Positions 18,720 through 29,733 of a stretch of 64,000 nucleotides of DNA are shown piece after piece. The stretch lies in the NCBI RefSeq assembly GCF_900177245.1, contig NZ_FXBM01000001.1:1178001-1242000 (forward strand), given 5' to 3'. Positions within the stretch are counted from its first letter, which is position 1. Each line of letters opens with the position of its first letter. Both the position numbers and the translations under genes were made by a program. Below the pieces are notes generated by a model. It was not told the origin of the DNA. It made no database searches and was given only the letters and a program-made list of their open reading frames with translations. Source of the DNA: Rathayibacter oskolensis. Its GTDB lineage: Bacteria; Actinomycetota; Actinomycetes; Actinomycetales; Microbacteriaceae.

Positions 18720-19384
18720 CCGAGACCATCCGCATCGTCCTCGTCGACGACCAGGCGCTCTTCCGCGCCGGCATCCGCATGCTCCTCAGCTCCCAGCCCG
18801 ACCTCGAGGTGGTCGGCGAGGCGTCCGACGGCGCAGAGGGCGCGGCACTGGTGGGTCGCGTGTCACCCGACGTGGTGCTCATGGACATCCGCATGCCGGG
18901 AGTCGACGGCATCGAGTCGACCCGGCGGATCCTCGCGGATGCGGCGGAGGCCGGCGTCGAGCCCCCGCGCATCCTCGTCCTGACGACCTTCGATCTCGAC
19001 GAGGCGGCGGCGCGGGCCATCCGCGCCGGCGCCAGCGGGTTCCTGCTCAAGGACACGGAGCCGGGGTTCTTGCTCGCCTCGGTGCGGACGGTCCACGCCG
19101 GGACCGCGGTGGTCGCCGCCTCCGCGACCCGCGAGCTGTTCGAGCACTTCGGTGCGCCCGGCAGCGGTCGCGAGACGCCGGCGGCGTTCGGGACGCTGAC
19201 CGACCGCGAGCGCGAGATCTTCCACCTCGCCGCGCGCGGCCTCAGCAACACCGAGATCGCCCGCGCCGAGTTCCTCAGCGAGGCGACCGTCAAGACCCAC
19301 ATCAGCCGGACGCTCGGCAAGCTCGGCCTGCGCGACCGCGTCCAGCTGGTGGTCTTCGCCTACGAGAACGGCCTCGTCGCCTGA
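18716..19384 (+). CDS. LuxR-family (NarL/FixJ) response regulator
   Basis: The cognate transcriptional regulator of the upstream sensor kinase, overlapping it by four bases. The 222-residue protein has a receiver domain with the acidic pair Asp11-Asp12, phosphoacceptor Asp57 (VVLMDIRMPG), the conserved Thr of LVLTTFD and the Lys of FLLKD. The C-terminal LuxR helix-turn-helix follows: LTDREREIFHLAARGLSNTE and ATVKTHISRTLGKLGLRDR, about residues 160-208. No binding sites can be assigned. leuA follows 222 bases later behind its own promoter and leader. Confidence 0.95.
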   Translation: MTETIRIVLVDDQALFRAGIRMLLSSQPDLEVVGEASDGAEGAALVGRVSPDVVLMDIRMPGVDGIESTRRILADAAEAGVEPPRILVLTTFDLDEAAARAIRAGASGFLLKDTEPGFLLASVRTVHAGTAVVAASATRELFEHFGAPGSGRETPAAFGTLTDREREIFHLAARGLSNTEIARAEFLSEATVKTHISRTLGKLGLRDRVQLVVFAYENGLVA

Positions 19385-19408
19385 CGACGCGGGCCGGGAG
19401 GGCAGTGC

Positions 19409-19414
19409 TACCCT
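19409..19414 (+). promoter_or_regulatory. -10 box for the leuA leader transcript
   Basis: TACCCT ends six bases before the GTG of the leader peptide, so the transcript probably begins at or next to that codon. I see no convincing -35 box. Confidence 0.5.
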
Positions 19415-19420
19415 GGCTCC

Positions 19421-19449
19421 GTGCGTTCCGGTCTGCTCCTTCTTAGCCG

Positions 19450-19465
<16 letters not shown>
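19421..19465 (+). CDS. leuA leader peptide (14 residues, four consecutive Leu codons)
   Basis: A 14-codon frame, MRSGLLLLSRRDEI, begins with GTG at 19421 and ends with TGA at 19463-19465, 141 bases before leuA. It has four Leu codons in a row, CTG CTC CTT CTT. The two CTT codons are rare in this GC-rich genome, where CTC and CTG dominate, as expected for a ribosome-stalling sensor. The 3' part of the frame (19450-19459) forms one arm of a perfect 10-bp stem. This is the architecture of ribosome-mediated attenuation by leucine supply, known for leuA in other actinobacteria. The peptide itself is probably a sensor with no further function. Confidence 0.82.
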
Positions 19466-21379
<1,914 letters not shown>

Positions 21380-21387
21380 CCCTCCGG

Positions 21388-21436
21388 CGAGGGAGCCGCG
21401 GACCGTCGGGGGAGCGACGATTCCGCGGCTCCCTCG
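21388..21436. terminator. Terminator hairpin between convergent leuA and TRIC gene
   Basis: A perfect 15-bp stem, CGAGGGAGCCGCGGA and TCCGCGGCTCCCTCG, with a 19-base loop lies just after the leuA stop and before the stop of the leftward gene. It has no T-tract but is well placed to separate the two convergent units. Confidence 0.6.
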
Positions 21437-21467
21437 ACGGGCGCGGGTCCCCTCGGCGGCCGCGGCG

Positions 21468-22136
21468 TCAGGAGGAGCGGCGCCAGCGCAGGCGCGGCAC
21501 CCGGCTGAGCGCCCGCTGCTCGGGGAGGCTCCAGCCGTAGCGCACCGCCAGCAGGCGGATCACCGTGGTCACCGCGACGGCGAGCGGCGCGGCGTAGTCG
21601 ATGACCATGCCGAACCGGAGGCCCGTCACGAGCACCACGGTGCCCGCGGTCGCGGCGATCGCGTAGAGCGAGCCGACGTGCATCAGCGCGATCGGCCGGT
21701 TGAGGAGCACGTCGCGCACGACCGATCCGCCGACGGCCGAGACGGTTCCCACGAACACGGCGGGCACCTCCGGCACGCCGAGCGACAGCGCCTTGGTCGT
21801 CCCGATCGCGCCGAACAGCCCGAGGGTCAGGGCGTCGAGCGCGGTGATCGTGCCGTCGACGCGGTTCAGCACGTGCTGGAGCAGCATCCCGAGCAGCGAC
21901 GCCGCGACGGCGACCAGCAGGTAGGCGTTGGTGTGCAGCGCGGCGAGCGGCGTCTGGAGGAGCAGATCGCGCAGCACGCCGCCGCCGAGGCCGGTCGCCG
22001 TGCCGATGATCGTGACGCCGAGCAGATCGATCCTGCGGTCGCGGAACTCGCCCGCGAACATCGCGCCCTGCAGGCAGCCGATGGCGATCGCGAGCAGATC
22101 GGCCCAGGCCGGGATCACGAAGAGGGACGCTGCCAC
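21468..22136 (-). CDS. TRIC cation channel family protein (UPF0126)
   Basis: A 222-residue integral membrane protein with about seven hydrophobic segments in two repeats, each carrying the family's signature: [16 protein letters not shown] and [17 protein letters not shown]. The prokaryotic TRIC family forms trimeric monovalent cation channels; physiological role here unknown. I chose GTG 22136..22134 because it gives the usual length and N-terminus ([22 protein letters not shown]). The longer frame to 22223 would run over the start of recO, which is transcribed divergently. It converges on leuA across a hairpin. Confidence 0.87.
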   Translation of the reverse strand: MAASLFVIPAWADLLAIAIGCLQGAMFAGEFRDRRIDLLGVTIIGTATGLGGGVLRDLLLQTPLAALHTNAYLLVAVAASLLGMLLQHVLNRVDGTITALDALTLGLFGAIGTTKALSLGVPEVPAVFVGTVSAVGGSVVRDVLLNRPIALMHVGSLYAIAATAGTVVLVTGLRFGMVIDYAAPLAVAVTTVIRLLAVRYGWSLPEQRALSRVPRLRWRRSS

Positions 22137-22215
22137 CCGTTCATCGTTCCACGCCCCGGAGTCGACCGGCCCCGCGTCCAGGCCGGTGTCGGTGGCGGGG
22201 AGGATAATCGAGCGC

Positions 22216-22938
22216 ATGCCCACCTATCGCGACGAAGCCGTGGTGCTCCGCACGCACAAGCTGGGCGAGGCCGACCGCATCGTCACGATGCTCTCGCGCG
22301 GGCACGGCAAGATCCGCGCGGTGGCCAAGGGCGTCCGCAAGACCGGCTCCAAGTTCGGCTCCCGGCTCGAGCCGTTCATGGTCGCCGACCTCCAGCTCTA
22401 CGAGGGCCGGAGTCTCGACATCGTCACGCAGGCCGAGTCCATCGGGGCCTACGGTGCCCTGATCGCCGCCGACTACGACAGCTACACCGCGGCGAACGCC
22501 ATGGTCGAGACGGCCGATCGGCTCACGGACGCCGACGCCTCCCTGCAGCAGTACCTCCTGCTCGTGGGGGCGCTGCGCTCGCTCTCGCGTCGCGAGCACG
22601 AGCCCGTGCTGACCCTCGACTCCTACCTGCTGCGCGCGCTGTCGATAGCGGGCTGGGCCCCGAGCTTCGACGACTGCGCGCGCTGCGGCGCTCCCGGTCC
22701 GCACGGCGCGGTCGTGGTGCAGCTCGGAGGAGTCGTCTGCCCGGACTGCACGCCGCCGGGAGCCCCGAGGGTCGCGCCCGAGGTCGTCGTCCTGCTCGGC
22801 GCGCTGCTCACGGGAGACTGGGGGCACGCCGAGACGACCGAGCCCTCGACCCGGTCGCGGGCGAGCGGAGTGGTGGCCGCCTACACGCAGTTCCACCTCG
22901 AACGCGGACTGAGATCCCTGGAGCACGTCACCCGATGA
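22216..22938 (+). CDS. recO: DNA repair protein RecO
   Basis: RecO works with RecR/RecF to load RecA onto SSB-covered DNA. The 240-residue protein starts with the OB-fold pattern [29 protein letters not shown], continues with [19 protein letters not shown] and a helical region, and contains a zinc-type Cys set (CARCGAP and CPDC, about residues 156-180). A GATAAT -10-like box ends seven bases before the ATG, which suggests a leaderless transcript and an operon beginning here. uppS overlaps its stop by four bases, a widely conserved actinobacterial pair. Confidence 0.95.
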   Translation: MPTYRDEAVVLRTHKLGEADRIVTMLSRGHGKIRAVAKGVRKTGSKFGSRLEPFMVADLQLYEGRSLDIVTQAESIGAYGALIAADYDSYTAANAMVETADRLTDADASLQQYLLLVGALRSLSRREHEPVLTLDSYLLRALSIAGWAPSFDDCARCGAPGPHGAVVVQLGGVVCPDCTPPGAPRVAPEVVVLLGALLTGDWGHAETTEPSTRSRASGVVAAYTQFHLERGLRSLEHVTR

Positions 22939-23738
22939 AGCCCTTCACCCACAAGGACGCCGAGCCCTACCGCCCTCTCGACTGGACGGGCGTGCACCCG
23001 CCCGACCTCCCGCGCAAGGCCGTGCCCGGGCACGTCGCGATCGTGATGGACGGCAACGGCCGGTGGGCCAACTCCCGCGGCCTCACCCGTGTCGAGGGGC
23101 ACAAGCGCGGCGAGGCGGCGCTGCTCGACGTGGTCGCGGGGGCGATCCAGATCGGCGTGAAGCACCTCAGCGTCTACGCGTTCTCGACCGAGAACTGGAA
23201 GCGCTCGCCCGACGAGGTGCGCTTCCTGATGGGCTTCAACCGCGATGTCCTGCACCGGCGCCGCGACCAGCTGAACGAGTGGGGAGTGCGGATCCGCTGG
23301 GCGGGGCGGAAGCCGCGGCTCTGGGCGTCGGTCGTCAACGAGCTGCAGTTCGCCGAGAGGCTGACCGAGGGCAACGACGTCCTCACCCTCACCATGTGCG
23401 TCAACTACGGCGGCCGCACCGAGATCGCCGACGCCGTGCAGCGGCTCGCCGTCGACGTCGCGGCCGGCCGCCTGAAGCCCTCCGGGATCACCGAGAAGAC
23501 GATCGCCCGGGCCCTCTACGTCCCCGAGATGCCCGACGTCGACCTCTTCGTGCGCTCCTCCGGCGAGCAGCGCACCAGCAACTTCCTGCTCTGGCAGAGC
23601 GCCTACGCCGAGATGGTCTTCCTCGACCGCCTCTGGCCCGACTTCACCCGCACCGACCTGTGGGAGGCGATCGACTACTACGCCGGTCGCACGCGCCGGT
23701 TCGGGGCCGCGGTCGACGTGCCGGGCGCGTCGTCGTGA
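22935..23738 (+). CDS. uppS: Isoprenyl transferase (undecaprenyl/decaprenyl diphosphate synthase type)
   Basis: A cis-prenyltransferase that extends short allylic diphosphates with isopentenyl diphosphate to make the polyprenyl carrier for cell-wall synthesis. The 267-residue protein shows [14 protein letters not shown] with catalytic Asp39, [28 protein letters not shown], and the C-terminal [24 protein letters not shown]. Product chain length cannot be read from sequence. The ATG overlaps the recO stop (ATGA), and the following GTG overlaps its own stop, so three genes are translationally coupled. Confidence 0.95.
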   Translation: MKPFTHKDAEPYRPLDWTGVHPPDLPRKAVPGHVAIVMDGNGRWANSRGLTRVEGHKRGEAALLDVVAGAIQIGVKHLSVYAFSTENWKRSPDEVRFLMGFNRDVLHRRRDQLNEWGVRIRWAGRKPRLWASVVNELQFAERLTEGNDVLTLTMCVNYGGRTEIADAVQRLAVDVAAGRLKPSGITEKTIARALYVPEMPDVDLFVRSSGEQRTSNFLLWQSAYAEMVFLDRLWPDFTRTDLWEAIDYYAGRTRRFGAAVDVPGASS

Positions 23739-24757
23739 TCAGGGTCGGGATCCTCGGCTACGGGCTCGCGGGCAGTGTCTTCCACGCGCCGTTCCTGGCC
23801 GCGGATCCGTCGTTCTCGATCGTCGCGATCGCGACCGGCGACCCGGGGCGTGCAGGGGCCGCCTCCGCCGCCTACCCCGCGGCGCGGGTCGTGCCCGACC
23901 TCGACGGGGTGCTGGCCGAACGGCCCGACCTCGTCGTGCTCGCGACGCCTCCCTCGGTGCACCGCGCGCAGGCGGAGGCCGTGCTGGGCGTCGGCGTCGC
24001 GGTGATCATCGACAAGCCGTTCGCGCCGAGCGTCGCCGACGCCGACGCGATCATCGCCGCCTCCGAGGCCGGCGGAGCGCCCGTCTTCGTGTTCCAGAAC
24101 CGGCGCTGGGACGCCGACTTCCTGACCGTGCAGCGGCTGCTCCGCGACGGGGCGCTGGGCGACGTCATCCGCTTCGAGTCGTCGTTCGAGCGCTGGAGCG
24201 CACCGAAGACGGGCCGCTGGCAGACGACGATCGGCGCCGACGAGGGCGGCGGGATCCTGTTCGACCTCGGCAGCCACCTCGTCGATCAGGTGCTCGTCCT
24301 GTTCGGACCGGCCACCGTGACGGCCGCCGAGACGCGGGTCGTGCACCCCGGAGGCGCGAGCGAGGACGACGCGTTCGTCTCCCTCCTGCACGCCGGGGGA
24401 GTCCGATCGCACCTCGCGATGAGCCGGGTCGCGAGATCGACGGGGCCGCGGTTCAGGGTGCTCGGCACTCGCGCCGCCTTCTCGGTCGACGGACTCGACC
24501 CGCAGGAGGGAGCGCTCCGGCACGGCGGATCGCGCCCCGATGATCCCGGCTTCGGCGTCGTCCCGGGCGAGGCCGACGGCGTCCTCACCGATGACGAGGG
24601 CAGCCGGAGCGTTCCGAGCGAGCGAGGCCGCTACTCGGCCTTCGCCGCGGGAGTCGCCCGCTCGCTCCTCGAGGGCGCGGCGCCTCCTGTCGACGTGCGC
24701 GACGCCCGAGCGGTCGTCGCCGTGATCGAGCAGGCGCACGCCCTGGCCGCCCGCTGA
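23735..24757 (+). CDS. Gfo/Idh/MocA family oxidoreductase
   Basis: An NAD(P)-dependent oxidoreductase of 340 residues. GTG 23735 overlaps the uppS stop (GTGA) and gives an immediate Rossmann motif, [18 protein letters not shown]. The family's [16 protein letters not shown] follows (the Lys of the DKP motif is catalytic or structural in relatives), then the C-terminal alpha/beta domain with [22 protein letters not shown] containing a conserved His. Members act on sugars, inositols or related polyols; the substrate is not evident. Longer in-frame starts lie inside uppS and are not real. Confidence 0.9.
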   Translation: MIRVGILGYGLAGSVFHAPFLAADPSFSIVAIATGDPGRAGAASAAYPAARVVPDLDGVLAERPDLVVLATPPSVHRAQAEAVLGVGVAVIIDKPFAPSVADADAIIAASEAGGAPVFVFQNRRWDADFLTVQRLLRDGALGDVIRFESSFERWSAPKTGRWQTTIGADEGGGILFDLGSHLVDQVLVLFGPATVTAAETRVVHPGGASEDDAFVSLLHAGGVRSHLAMSRVARSTGPRFRVLGTRAAFSVDGLDPQEGALRHGGSRPDDPGFGVVPGEADGVLTDDEGSRSVPSERGRYSAFAAGVARSLLEGAAPPVDVRDARAVVAVIEQAHALAAR

Positions 24758-24832
24758 GGCGCTGCGCCGGGGCGACGCGCCCGACCGCGGCGCGCTCTTG
24801 GCCATCGGCGCGACCCGCGGGATCCTCGAAGC

Positions 24833-25891
24833 ATGGACACCGCCCCCCTGAGCCCGACCGAGCTGCGAGAGCGCTTCGCCGGTGCGCGCGGCTACCACAA
24901 CGCGTGCACCCTCGGACTGCCGCCGCGCGAGACGGTCGAGGCGCTCCGCGCCGATCTCGGCAGCTGGTCGGCGGGAGAGAACACCGCGGCCGGGTACGGC
25001 GCCGTCGCGGAGCGGGCGCGAGCTGCCTTCGCCGACATCGTCTCGGTGCCCGTCGCGCAGGTCGCCATCGGCTCGCAGACCTCGGCGATGGCGGCGGTCC
25101 TCGCGGCGTCCCTCGCCGACGGCGCGAGGGTGCTCTGCGTCGACGGCGACTTCTCCTCGATCGTGTTCCCCTTCCTGGCGCAGGCGCACCGTGGCGTCGA
25201 GGTCCGCAGCGTCGCGCTCGACGCGCTGGCCGACTCCGTCGGGCCGGGCGACGACCTCGTCGTCTTCTCGGCCGTGCAGTCGAGCAGCGGCGCCCTCGCC
25301 GACCTCGACGCGGTCCTCGACGCGGCCTCCCGCCACGGGGTGCGCACCGCCTGCGACCTCACGCAGGCCGCGGGCGTCCTCCCCGTCGACGCGTCGCGCT
25401 TCGACGCCACCCTGACCCACGCCTACAAGTGGCTCTGCTCGCCGCGCGGAGTCGCGTTCCTCACCGTGTCGCCCTCCTACGCCGCGGAGCTGGTGCCGGT
25501 GCAGGCCGGCTGGTACTCGGGGGAGGACGTGTGGTCCTCCTGCTACGGACCGGCGATGCACCTCGCCGAGACCGCGCGCCGCTTCGACGTCTCGCCGGCC
25601 TGGCAGGCGTTCGTCGGCGCGGAGTCCTCGCTCGAGCTGTTCCGCTCGCTCGACCTCCAGTCCGTCTGGGAGCACGCCTCCGGCCTCGGCGACCAGCTCA
25701 GCGAGCGCCTCGGTCGTGAGCCCCAGCACCGCGCGCTCGTCTCCTGGCCGGATCCCGACGGAGCCGACCTCGCCCGCCTGACGGCGGCCGGGCTGCGAGT
25801 TTCGGGTCGCGGAGGACGCCTCCGGGTCGCCTTCCACGTCTGGAACGACGCCTCCGACGTCGACGAGCTCGTCCGGGTCCTCGGGGAATAG
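24833..25891 (+). CDS. Class V-fold PLP-dependent aminotransferase or lyase
   Basis: A 352-residue fold-type I PLP enzyme of the class V (NifS/kynureninase-like) group. The region with conserved Asp (ACDLTQAAGVLPVDASRFD) and the PLP Lys in THAYKWLCSPRG (Lys199) are clear. The N-terminal ARGYHNACTLGLPPRETVEAL is the substrate-gate segment. It could be a cysteine desulfurase-like, kynureninase-like or isopenicillin epimerase-like enzyme; no active-site Cys loop of NifS type is seen, so desulfurase activity is unlikely. It stands alone after a 75-base gap, and a DsbA-family gene follows. Confidence 0.87.
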   Translation: MDTAPLSPTELRERFAGARGYHNACTLGLPPRETVEALRADLGSWSAGENTAAGYGAVAERARAAFADIVSVPVAQVAIGSQTSAMAAVLAASLADGARVLCVDGDFSSIVFPFLAQAHRGVEVRSVALDALADSVGPGDDLVVFSAVQSSSGALADLDAVLDAASRHGVRTACDLTQAAGVLPVDASRFDATLTHAYKWLCSPRGVAFLTVSPSYAAELVPVQAGWYSGEDVWSSCYGPAMHLAETARRFDVSPAWQAFVGAESSLELFRSLDLQSVWEHASGLGDQLSERLGREPQHRALVSWPDPDGADLARLTAAGLRVSGRGGRLRVAFHVWNDASDVDELVRVLGE

Positions 25892-25918
25892 TCGCGGCCC
25901 GTCCGGGTTGTCGTTGGA

Positions 25919-26599
25919 GTGAGTGACGCGCAGACCCCCATCACCGTCGACATCTGGTCGGACATCGCCTGCCCCTGGTGCTACATCGGCAAGCGCAAGT
26001 TCGAACGCGGGCTCGAGGCCTTCCGCCTCGCCCACCCCGACGCCCCCGAGGTCGCGGTCGAGTACCGCAGCTTCGAGCTCTCACCCGACACCCCGGAGGA
26101 CTACCGGGGCGGGGAGGCGGCCTACCTCGCCGAGCACAAGGGCATCCCGGAGGCGCAGGCGCAGCAGATGCTCGACTCCGTCACTACGATTGCCGCGAGC
26201 GTCGGACTCGACTACCACTTCGAGACGGTCCGCCACGTGAAGACCGTCACCGCGCACCAGGCTCTGCACCACGCGAAGGCGAACGGACTGCAGCTCGAGC
26301 TGAAGGAGCGCCTGCTGCGCGCCTACTTCGTCGAGGGACGCGACCTCGCCGACCCCGAGGTGATCGCCTCGCTCGCCGGCGAGGTCGGTCTCGACGCCGC
26401 CGAGACCCGGCGGGTCCTCGACGAGCAGCGCCACCTCGGCGACGTGCAGTCCGACATCGCCCAGGCGCGCGAGTACGGGATCAACGGCGTGCCGTTCTTC
26501 GTGCTCGACAGCCGCTTCGGCGTGTCCGGCGCCCAGGAGCCCGCGGCCTTCACGGAGGTCCTCGAGCACGTGCTCACCCAGCGGGTGGCCGCCTCGTGA
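25919..26599 (+). CDS. DsbA family oxidoreductase, FrnE-like
   Basis: A cytoplasmic thioredoxin-fold disulfide oxidoreductase of 226 residues without signal peptide. The active site CPWC (Cys18-Cys21) sits in VDIWSDIACPWCYIGKRKFE. FrnE-type features follow: VEYRSFELSPDTPED, the helical insert HVKTVTAHQALHHAKANG, and the cis-Pro segment EYGINGVPFFVLDSRFGVSGAQ. Relatives act as dithiol oxidoreductases in oxidative-stress tolerance or polyketide biosynthesis. GTG 25919 is the start. A tiny Cys-containing open frame overlaps its stop codon (GTGA). Confidence 0.93.
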   Translation: MSDAQTPITVDIWSDIACPWCYIGKRKFERGLEAFRLAHPDAPEVAVEYRSFELSPDTPEDYRGGEAAYLAEHKGIPEAQAQQMLDSVTTIAASVGLDYHFETVRHVKTVTAHQALHHAKANGLQLELKERLLRAYFVEGRDLADPEVIASLAGEVGLDAAETRRVLDEQRHLGDVQSDIAQAREYGINGVPFFVLDSRFGVSGAQEPAAFTEVLEHVLTQRVAAS

Positions 26600-26703
26600 C
26601 GCAGTTCGAGATGCTCGGTGCCGCCGACGTGCCCGTCTGCGAGGACGGAGTGTGCGTCGTGCCTCCGGCGGCTCCCGTCAGCGGGGAGTCTCCTCGACGG
26701 TGA
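26596..26703 (+). CDS. Small 35-residue protein with CxxxxC motif, coupled to the FrnE-like gene
   Basis: A GTG at 26596 overlaps the TGA of the FrnE-like gene, and the frame runs 35 codons: MTQFEMLGAADVPVCEDGVC, then a Pro-rich tail ending in SPRR. The two Cys residues (CEDGVC, residues 15 and 20) and the coupling to a dithiol oxidoreductase suggest a small thiol partner or substrate; that is inference. It overlaps the 3' end of convergent ybaK by 26 bases. The frame could be fortuitous, but the GTGA coupling and sensible composition favour a real gene. Confidence 0.5.
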   Translation: MTQFEMLGAADVPVCEDGVCVVPPAAPVSGESPRR

Positions 26704-27175
26704 TGTCGGCGACCGTCGCTCCGTAGGCGGAGATCAGCGCGTCCGCGTCGACGAACGCACTGCGACCGCCCGCACCGGCGCCCATGGCGATCCGTCGACC
26801 GACGATCAGCTCGTCGGCGACGATCGGCCAGGCCGTGGTCGAGCCGATCGGGGTGATGGTTCCCCGTCGGTAGCCGGTCGCCCCGAGCGCAGCCGTCTCG
26901 TCGGGCAGGCGCAGCTTGTTGACGCCGACGACCGCGCGGAGCTTCGGCCACGAGATCTGCCGGCCGCCGGGCACGAGGGCGAAGAGGTACTCGCCGTCGT
27001 GGCGCTTCACGACCAGCGACTTCACGATGTCGCCGGGATCGATGCCCAGCAGGCCGGCCGCCTCGGCCAGGCTCCCGGCCTCCGGGCGCTCGACGATCTC
27101 GACCTCGAGACCTCGCGCCGCGGCGTCCGCCTCGAACCGCTCCGGTCCGTCCTCCACACGATCGATCGCGTCCAT
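26678..27175 (-). CDS. YbaK/EbsC-type aminoacyl-tRNA deacylase
   Basis: Proteins of this family clear mischarged aminoacyl-tRNAs, for example Cys-tRNA(Pro). The 165-residue protein has the family core: DIVKSLVVKRHDGEYLFALVPGGRQISWPKL (with catalytic-region Lys), LPDETAALGATGYRRGTITPIG and a final VDADALISAYGATVADITV. I chose ATG 27175..27173, which has GGTGGA seven bases upstream; the longer frame extends under the start of dusB. It is divergent from dusB and convergent with the small Cys peptide gene. Confidence 0.9.
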   Translation of the reverse strand: MDAIDRVEDGPERFEADAAARGLEVEIVERPEAGSLAEAAGLLGIDPGDIVKSLVVKRHDGEYLFALVPGGRQISWPKLRAVVGVNKLRLPDETAALGATGYRRGTITPIGSTTAWPIVADELIVGRRIAMGAGAGGRSAFVDADALISAYGATVADITVEETPR

Positions 27176-27236
27176 CGCTCCACCCTCTCCGCTCGACTCG
27201 CCTTCCCCAACACAGGATCTGGGAGAATCGTTACCG

Positions 27237-28409
27237 ATGTCCTCCACTCTCACGGCCGCCCCTCGCGCGCAGACCGCTCCGGCGCTGCGCATCGGCCCCC
27301 TCGAACTCGACGCTCCCGTCGTCCTCGCCCCCATGGCCGGGATCACCAACACCGCGTTCCGCCGCCTCTGCCGCGAGTACGGCGCCGGGCTCTACGTGAG
27401 CGAGATGATCACCTCCCGCGCCCTCGTCGAGCGGACGCCCGAGTCGATGCGCCTGATCCGCCACCACCCGAGCGAATCCGTGCGGTCGATCCAGCTCTAC
27501 GGAGTCGACCCGCGCACGGTCGCCGAGGCCGTCACCATGCTGGTCGCGGAGGACCGGGCCGACCACATCGACCTCAACTTCGGCTGCCCCGTCGCCAAGG
27601 TGACGCGCAAGGGCGGGGGCGCCGCGCTGCCGTGGAAGCTGCCCCTGTTCCGCTCGATCGTCGAGGGGGCCGTGAAGGCCGCGGGGGAGGTGCCGCTGAC
27701 GATCAAGATGCGCAAGGGCATCGACGCCGACCACCTCACCTACCTCGAGGCAGGCCGGGCGGCGGAGGGCGCGGGAGTCGCCTCCATCGCGCTGCACGCG
27801 CGCACGGCCTCCGAGTTCTACAGCGGTCAGGCCGACTGGTCGGCGATCACGACGCTGAAGGAGGCGGTGACGAACGTCCCCGTGCTCGGCAACGGCGACA
27901 TCTGGTCGGCCGAGGACGCACTGCGGATGATGAGCGAGACGGGCTGCGACGGCGTCGTCGTCGGGCGCGGCTGCCTCGGTCGTCCGTGGCTCTTCGGTGA
28001 CCTCGCCGCCGCGTTCGCCGGATCCGACGAGCGCTTCCGGCCGACCCTCGGCCAGGTCGCCTCGGCCTTCCGCCGGCACGCCGAGCTGATCGTCGAGTTC
28101 TTCGAGAGCGAGGAGCGCGGCTGCCGCGACATCCGCAAGCACGTCGCCTGGTACTTCAAGGGCTACCCGGTCGGCGGCGACCTGCGGGCGCGCATGGCGT
28201 CGGTCGTGACGCTCGCCGAGCTCGACGAGCTGCTGGCGACCCTCGACCCCGACGTGCCCTACCCCGGCGTCGACGCCGAGGGTCAGCGCGGTCGCGCCGG
28301 CTCGCCGAAGGTGCCGTCGCTGCCCGACCGCTGGCTCGAGTCCCGAGAGCTGAACGCCGCCCAGCGCGACGCCGTCTCGGCCGCCGAGATCCACCACAGC
28401 GGTGGATGA
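27237..28409 (+). CDS. dusB: tRNA-dihydrouridine synthase (DusB-like)
   Basis: An FMN-dependent reductase that makes dihydrouridine in the tRNA D-loop. The 390-residue protein has the TIM-barrel start VVLAPMAGITNTAFRRLCREYG, the catalytic-Cys segment DLNFGCPVAKVTRKGGGAAL, the FMN phosphate site NGDIW and VVVGRGCLGRPWLFGDL, and a C-terminal helical tRNA-binding domain. ATG 27237 lies just before the conserved region; the preceding in-frame extension overlaps ybaK and is not real. Its end overlaps the dgt GTG by eight bases, giving the dusB-dgt-dnaG order seen throughout Actinobacteria. Confidence 0.94.
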   Translation: MSSTLTAAPRAQTAPALRIGPLELDAPVVLAPMAGITNTAFRRLCREYGAGLYVSEMITSRALVERTPESMRLIRHHPSESVRSIQLYGVDPRTVAEAVTMLVAEDRADHIDLNFGCPVAKVTRKGGGAALPWKLPLFRSIVEGAVKAAGEVPLTIKMRKGIDADHLTYLEAGRAAEGAGVASIALHARTASEFYSGQADWSAITTLKEAVTNVPVLGNGDIWSAEDALRMMSETGCDGVVVGRGCLGRPWLFGDLAAAFAGSDERFRPTLGQVASAFRRHAELIVEFFESEERGCRDIRKHVAWYFKGYPVGGDLRARMASVVTLAELDELLATLDPDVPYPGVDAEGQRGRAGSPKVPSLPDRWLESRELNAAQRDAVSAAEIHHSGG

Positions 28410-29655
28410 CCGTGCGCTCTGGGGGTACTCGCTCGTCGACGTCGAGCGATTCCTCCCGGAGGACCACTCCACCCGCCGTTCCGACTTCGCCCGCGATCGA
28501 GCTCGGCTCTTCCACTCCAGCGCCCTCCGCCGCCTCGCCGCCAAGACCCAGGTGCTGAGCCCGACCTCAGGCGTCGACTTCGCCCGCAACCGCCTCACGC
28601 ACTCGCTCGAGGTCGCGCAGATCGGCCGCGAGCTCGCGACGAGCCTCGACCTCGATCCCGACGTCGTCGACACCGCCTGCCTCGCCCACGACATCGGCCA
28701 CCCGCCCTTCGGTCACAACGGCGAACGAGCGCTCAACAGCTGGGCCGAGGGGATCGGCGGCTTCGAGGGTAACGCTCAGACCTTCCGTCTGCTCACGCGC
28801 CTCGAGCCGAAGGTCTTCGGCGACGACTCCCGCCCCTACGGGCTCAACCTCACCCGCGCGAGCCTCGACGCGAGCTGCAAGTACCCGTGGCCCGACACGC
28901 GCTCGGTCGCCGATCCGTCCGGCCGGGCCAAGTTCGGGTTCTACGACGACGACGCACCGGCGTTCACATGGATGCGGGAGGGTGCACCCGAGGGGGTGCG
29001 CTGCATCGAGGCCGAGGTCATGGACCTCTCGGACGACATCGCCTACTCGGTGCACGACTTCGAGGACGCGGTCTTCTCGGGCTACATCGACGTCGAAGCC
29101 CTCGGCTCACGGGTCGACCACGACGACCTCGTCGAGTCGATGCACGCCTGGGTGGGAGGCGAGATCGCGCACGACGAGCTCGTCGCCGCCTTCGACCGCC
29201 TCGACTCGCTCGAGGTGTGGGTCGACTCCTGGGACGGCTCCCGCCGCGACCAGGCACGCCTGAAGAACCTCACCAGCCAGCTGATCGGCCGCTTCGCCGG
29301 GGCGGCGACGGAGGCGACCCGCGACGCCTACGCGCACCCCGACCTCGTCCGGTTCGGCGGCCACGTCGTCGTGCCCCGCGAGCAGCAGGCCGAGATCGCC
29401 GTGCTCAAGGGCATCGTCGCGACCTTCGTGATGTCGCGCAACACCCGCCAGCCGATCTACGCCCAGCAGCGCGAGGTGCTCACCCGCCTCGCCGACACCC
29501 TCCTCGACCGCGGCCCCGGCGCCCTCGAACCGGGCTTCGCCGAGGACTGGAACGCCGCCCCCTCCGACGCAGCCCGCCGCCGCGTCGTCGTCGACCAGGT
29601 CGCCAACCTCACCGACCAGAGCGCGCTCGCGCTGTATGAGCGGCTGAGCTCCTAG
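28402..29655 (+). CDS. dgt: Deoxyguanosinetriphosphate triphosphohydrolase-like protein
   Basis: An HD-domain dNTPase that hydrolyses dNTPs to nucleosides and triphosphate. The 417-residue protein shows the N-terminal SDFARDRARLFHSSALRRLA, the NRLTHSLEVAQIGRELA helix with the first metal His, LAHDIGHPPFGHNGERAL with the HD pair, and EVMDLSDDIAYSVHDFED with the later Asp metal ligand. This is the Dgt type-2 pattern. GTG 28402 overlaps the end of dusB. dnaG follows 78 bases downstream. Confidence 0.94.
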   Translation: MDDRALWGYSLVDVERFLPEDHSTRRSDFARDRARLFHSSALRRLAAKTQVLSPTSGVDFARNRLTHSLEVAQIGRELATSLDLDPDVVDTACLAHDIGHPPFGHNGERALNSWAEGIGGFEGNAQTFRLLTRLEPKVFGDDSRPYGLNLTRASLDASCKYPWPDTRSVADPSGRAKFGFYDDDAPAFTWMREGAPEGVRCIEAEVMDLSDDIAYSVHDFEDAVFSGYIDVEALGSRVDHDDLVESMHAWVGGEIAHDELVAAFDRLDSLEVWVDSWDGSRRDQARLKNLTSQLIGRFAGAATEATRDAYAHPDLVRFGGHVVVPREQQAEIAVLKGIVATFVMSRNTRQPIYAQQREVLTRLADTLLDRGPGALEPGFAEDWNAAPSDAARRRVVVDQVANLTDQSALALYERLSS

Positions 29656-29733
29656 GGCGATTCGCTGCGGCTCTGCGTGCCGAAGATCGGGCACCCGGCC
29701 GGTGGGCTCATCGCCGCGGATACGATGGTCCCC

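Noticed and set aside
22137-22223. Longer start for the TRIC-like gene
   Set aside because: It would overlap the recO start on the other strand, and the extra residues are not family-like.
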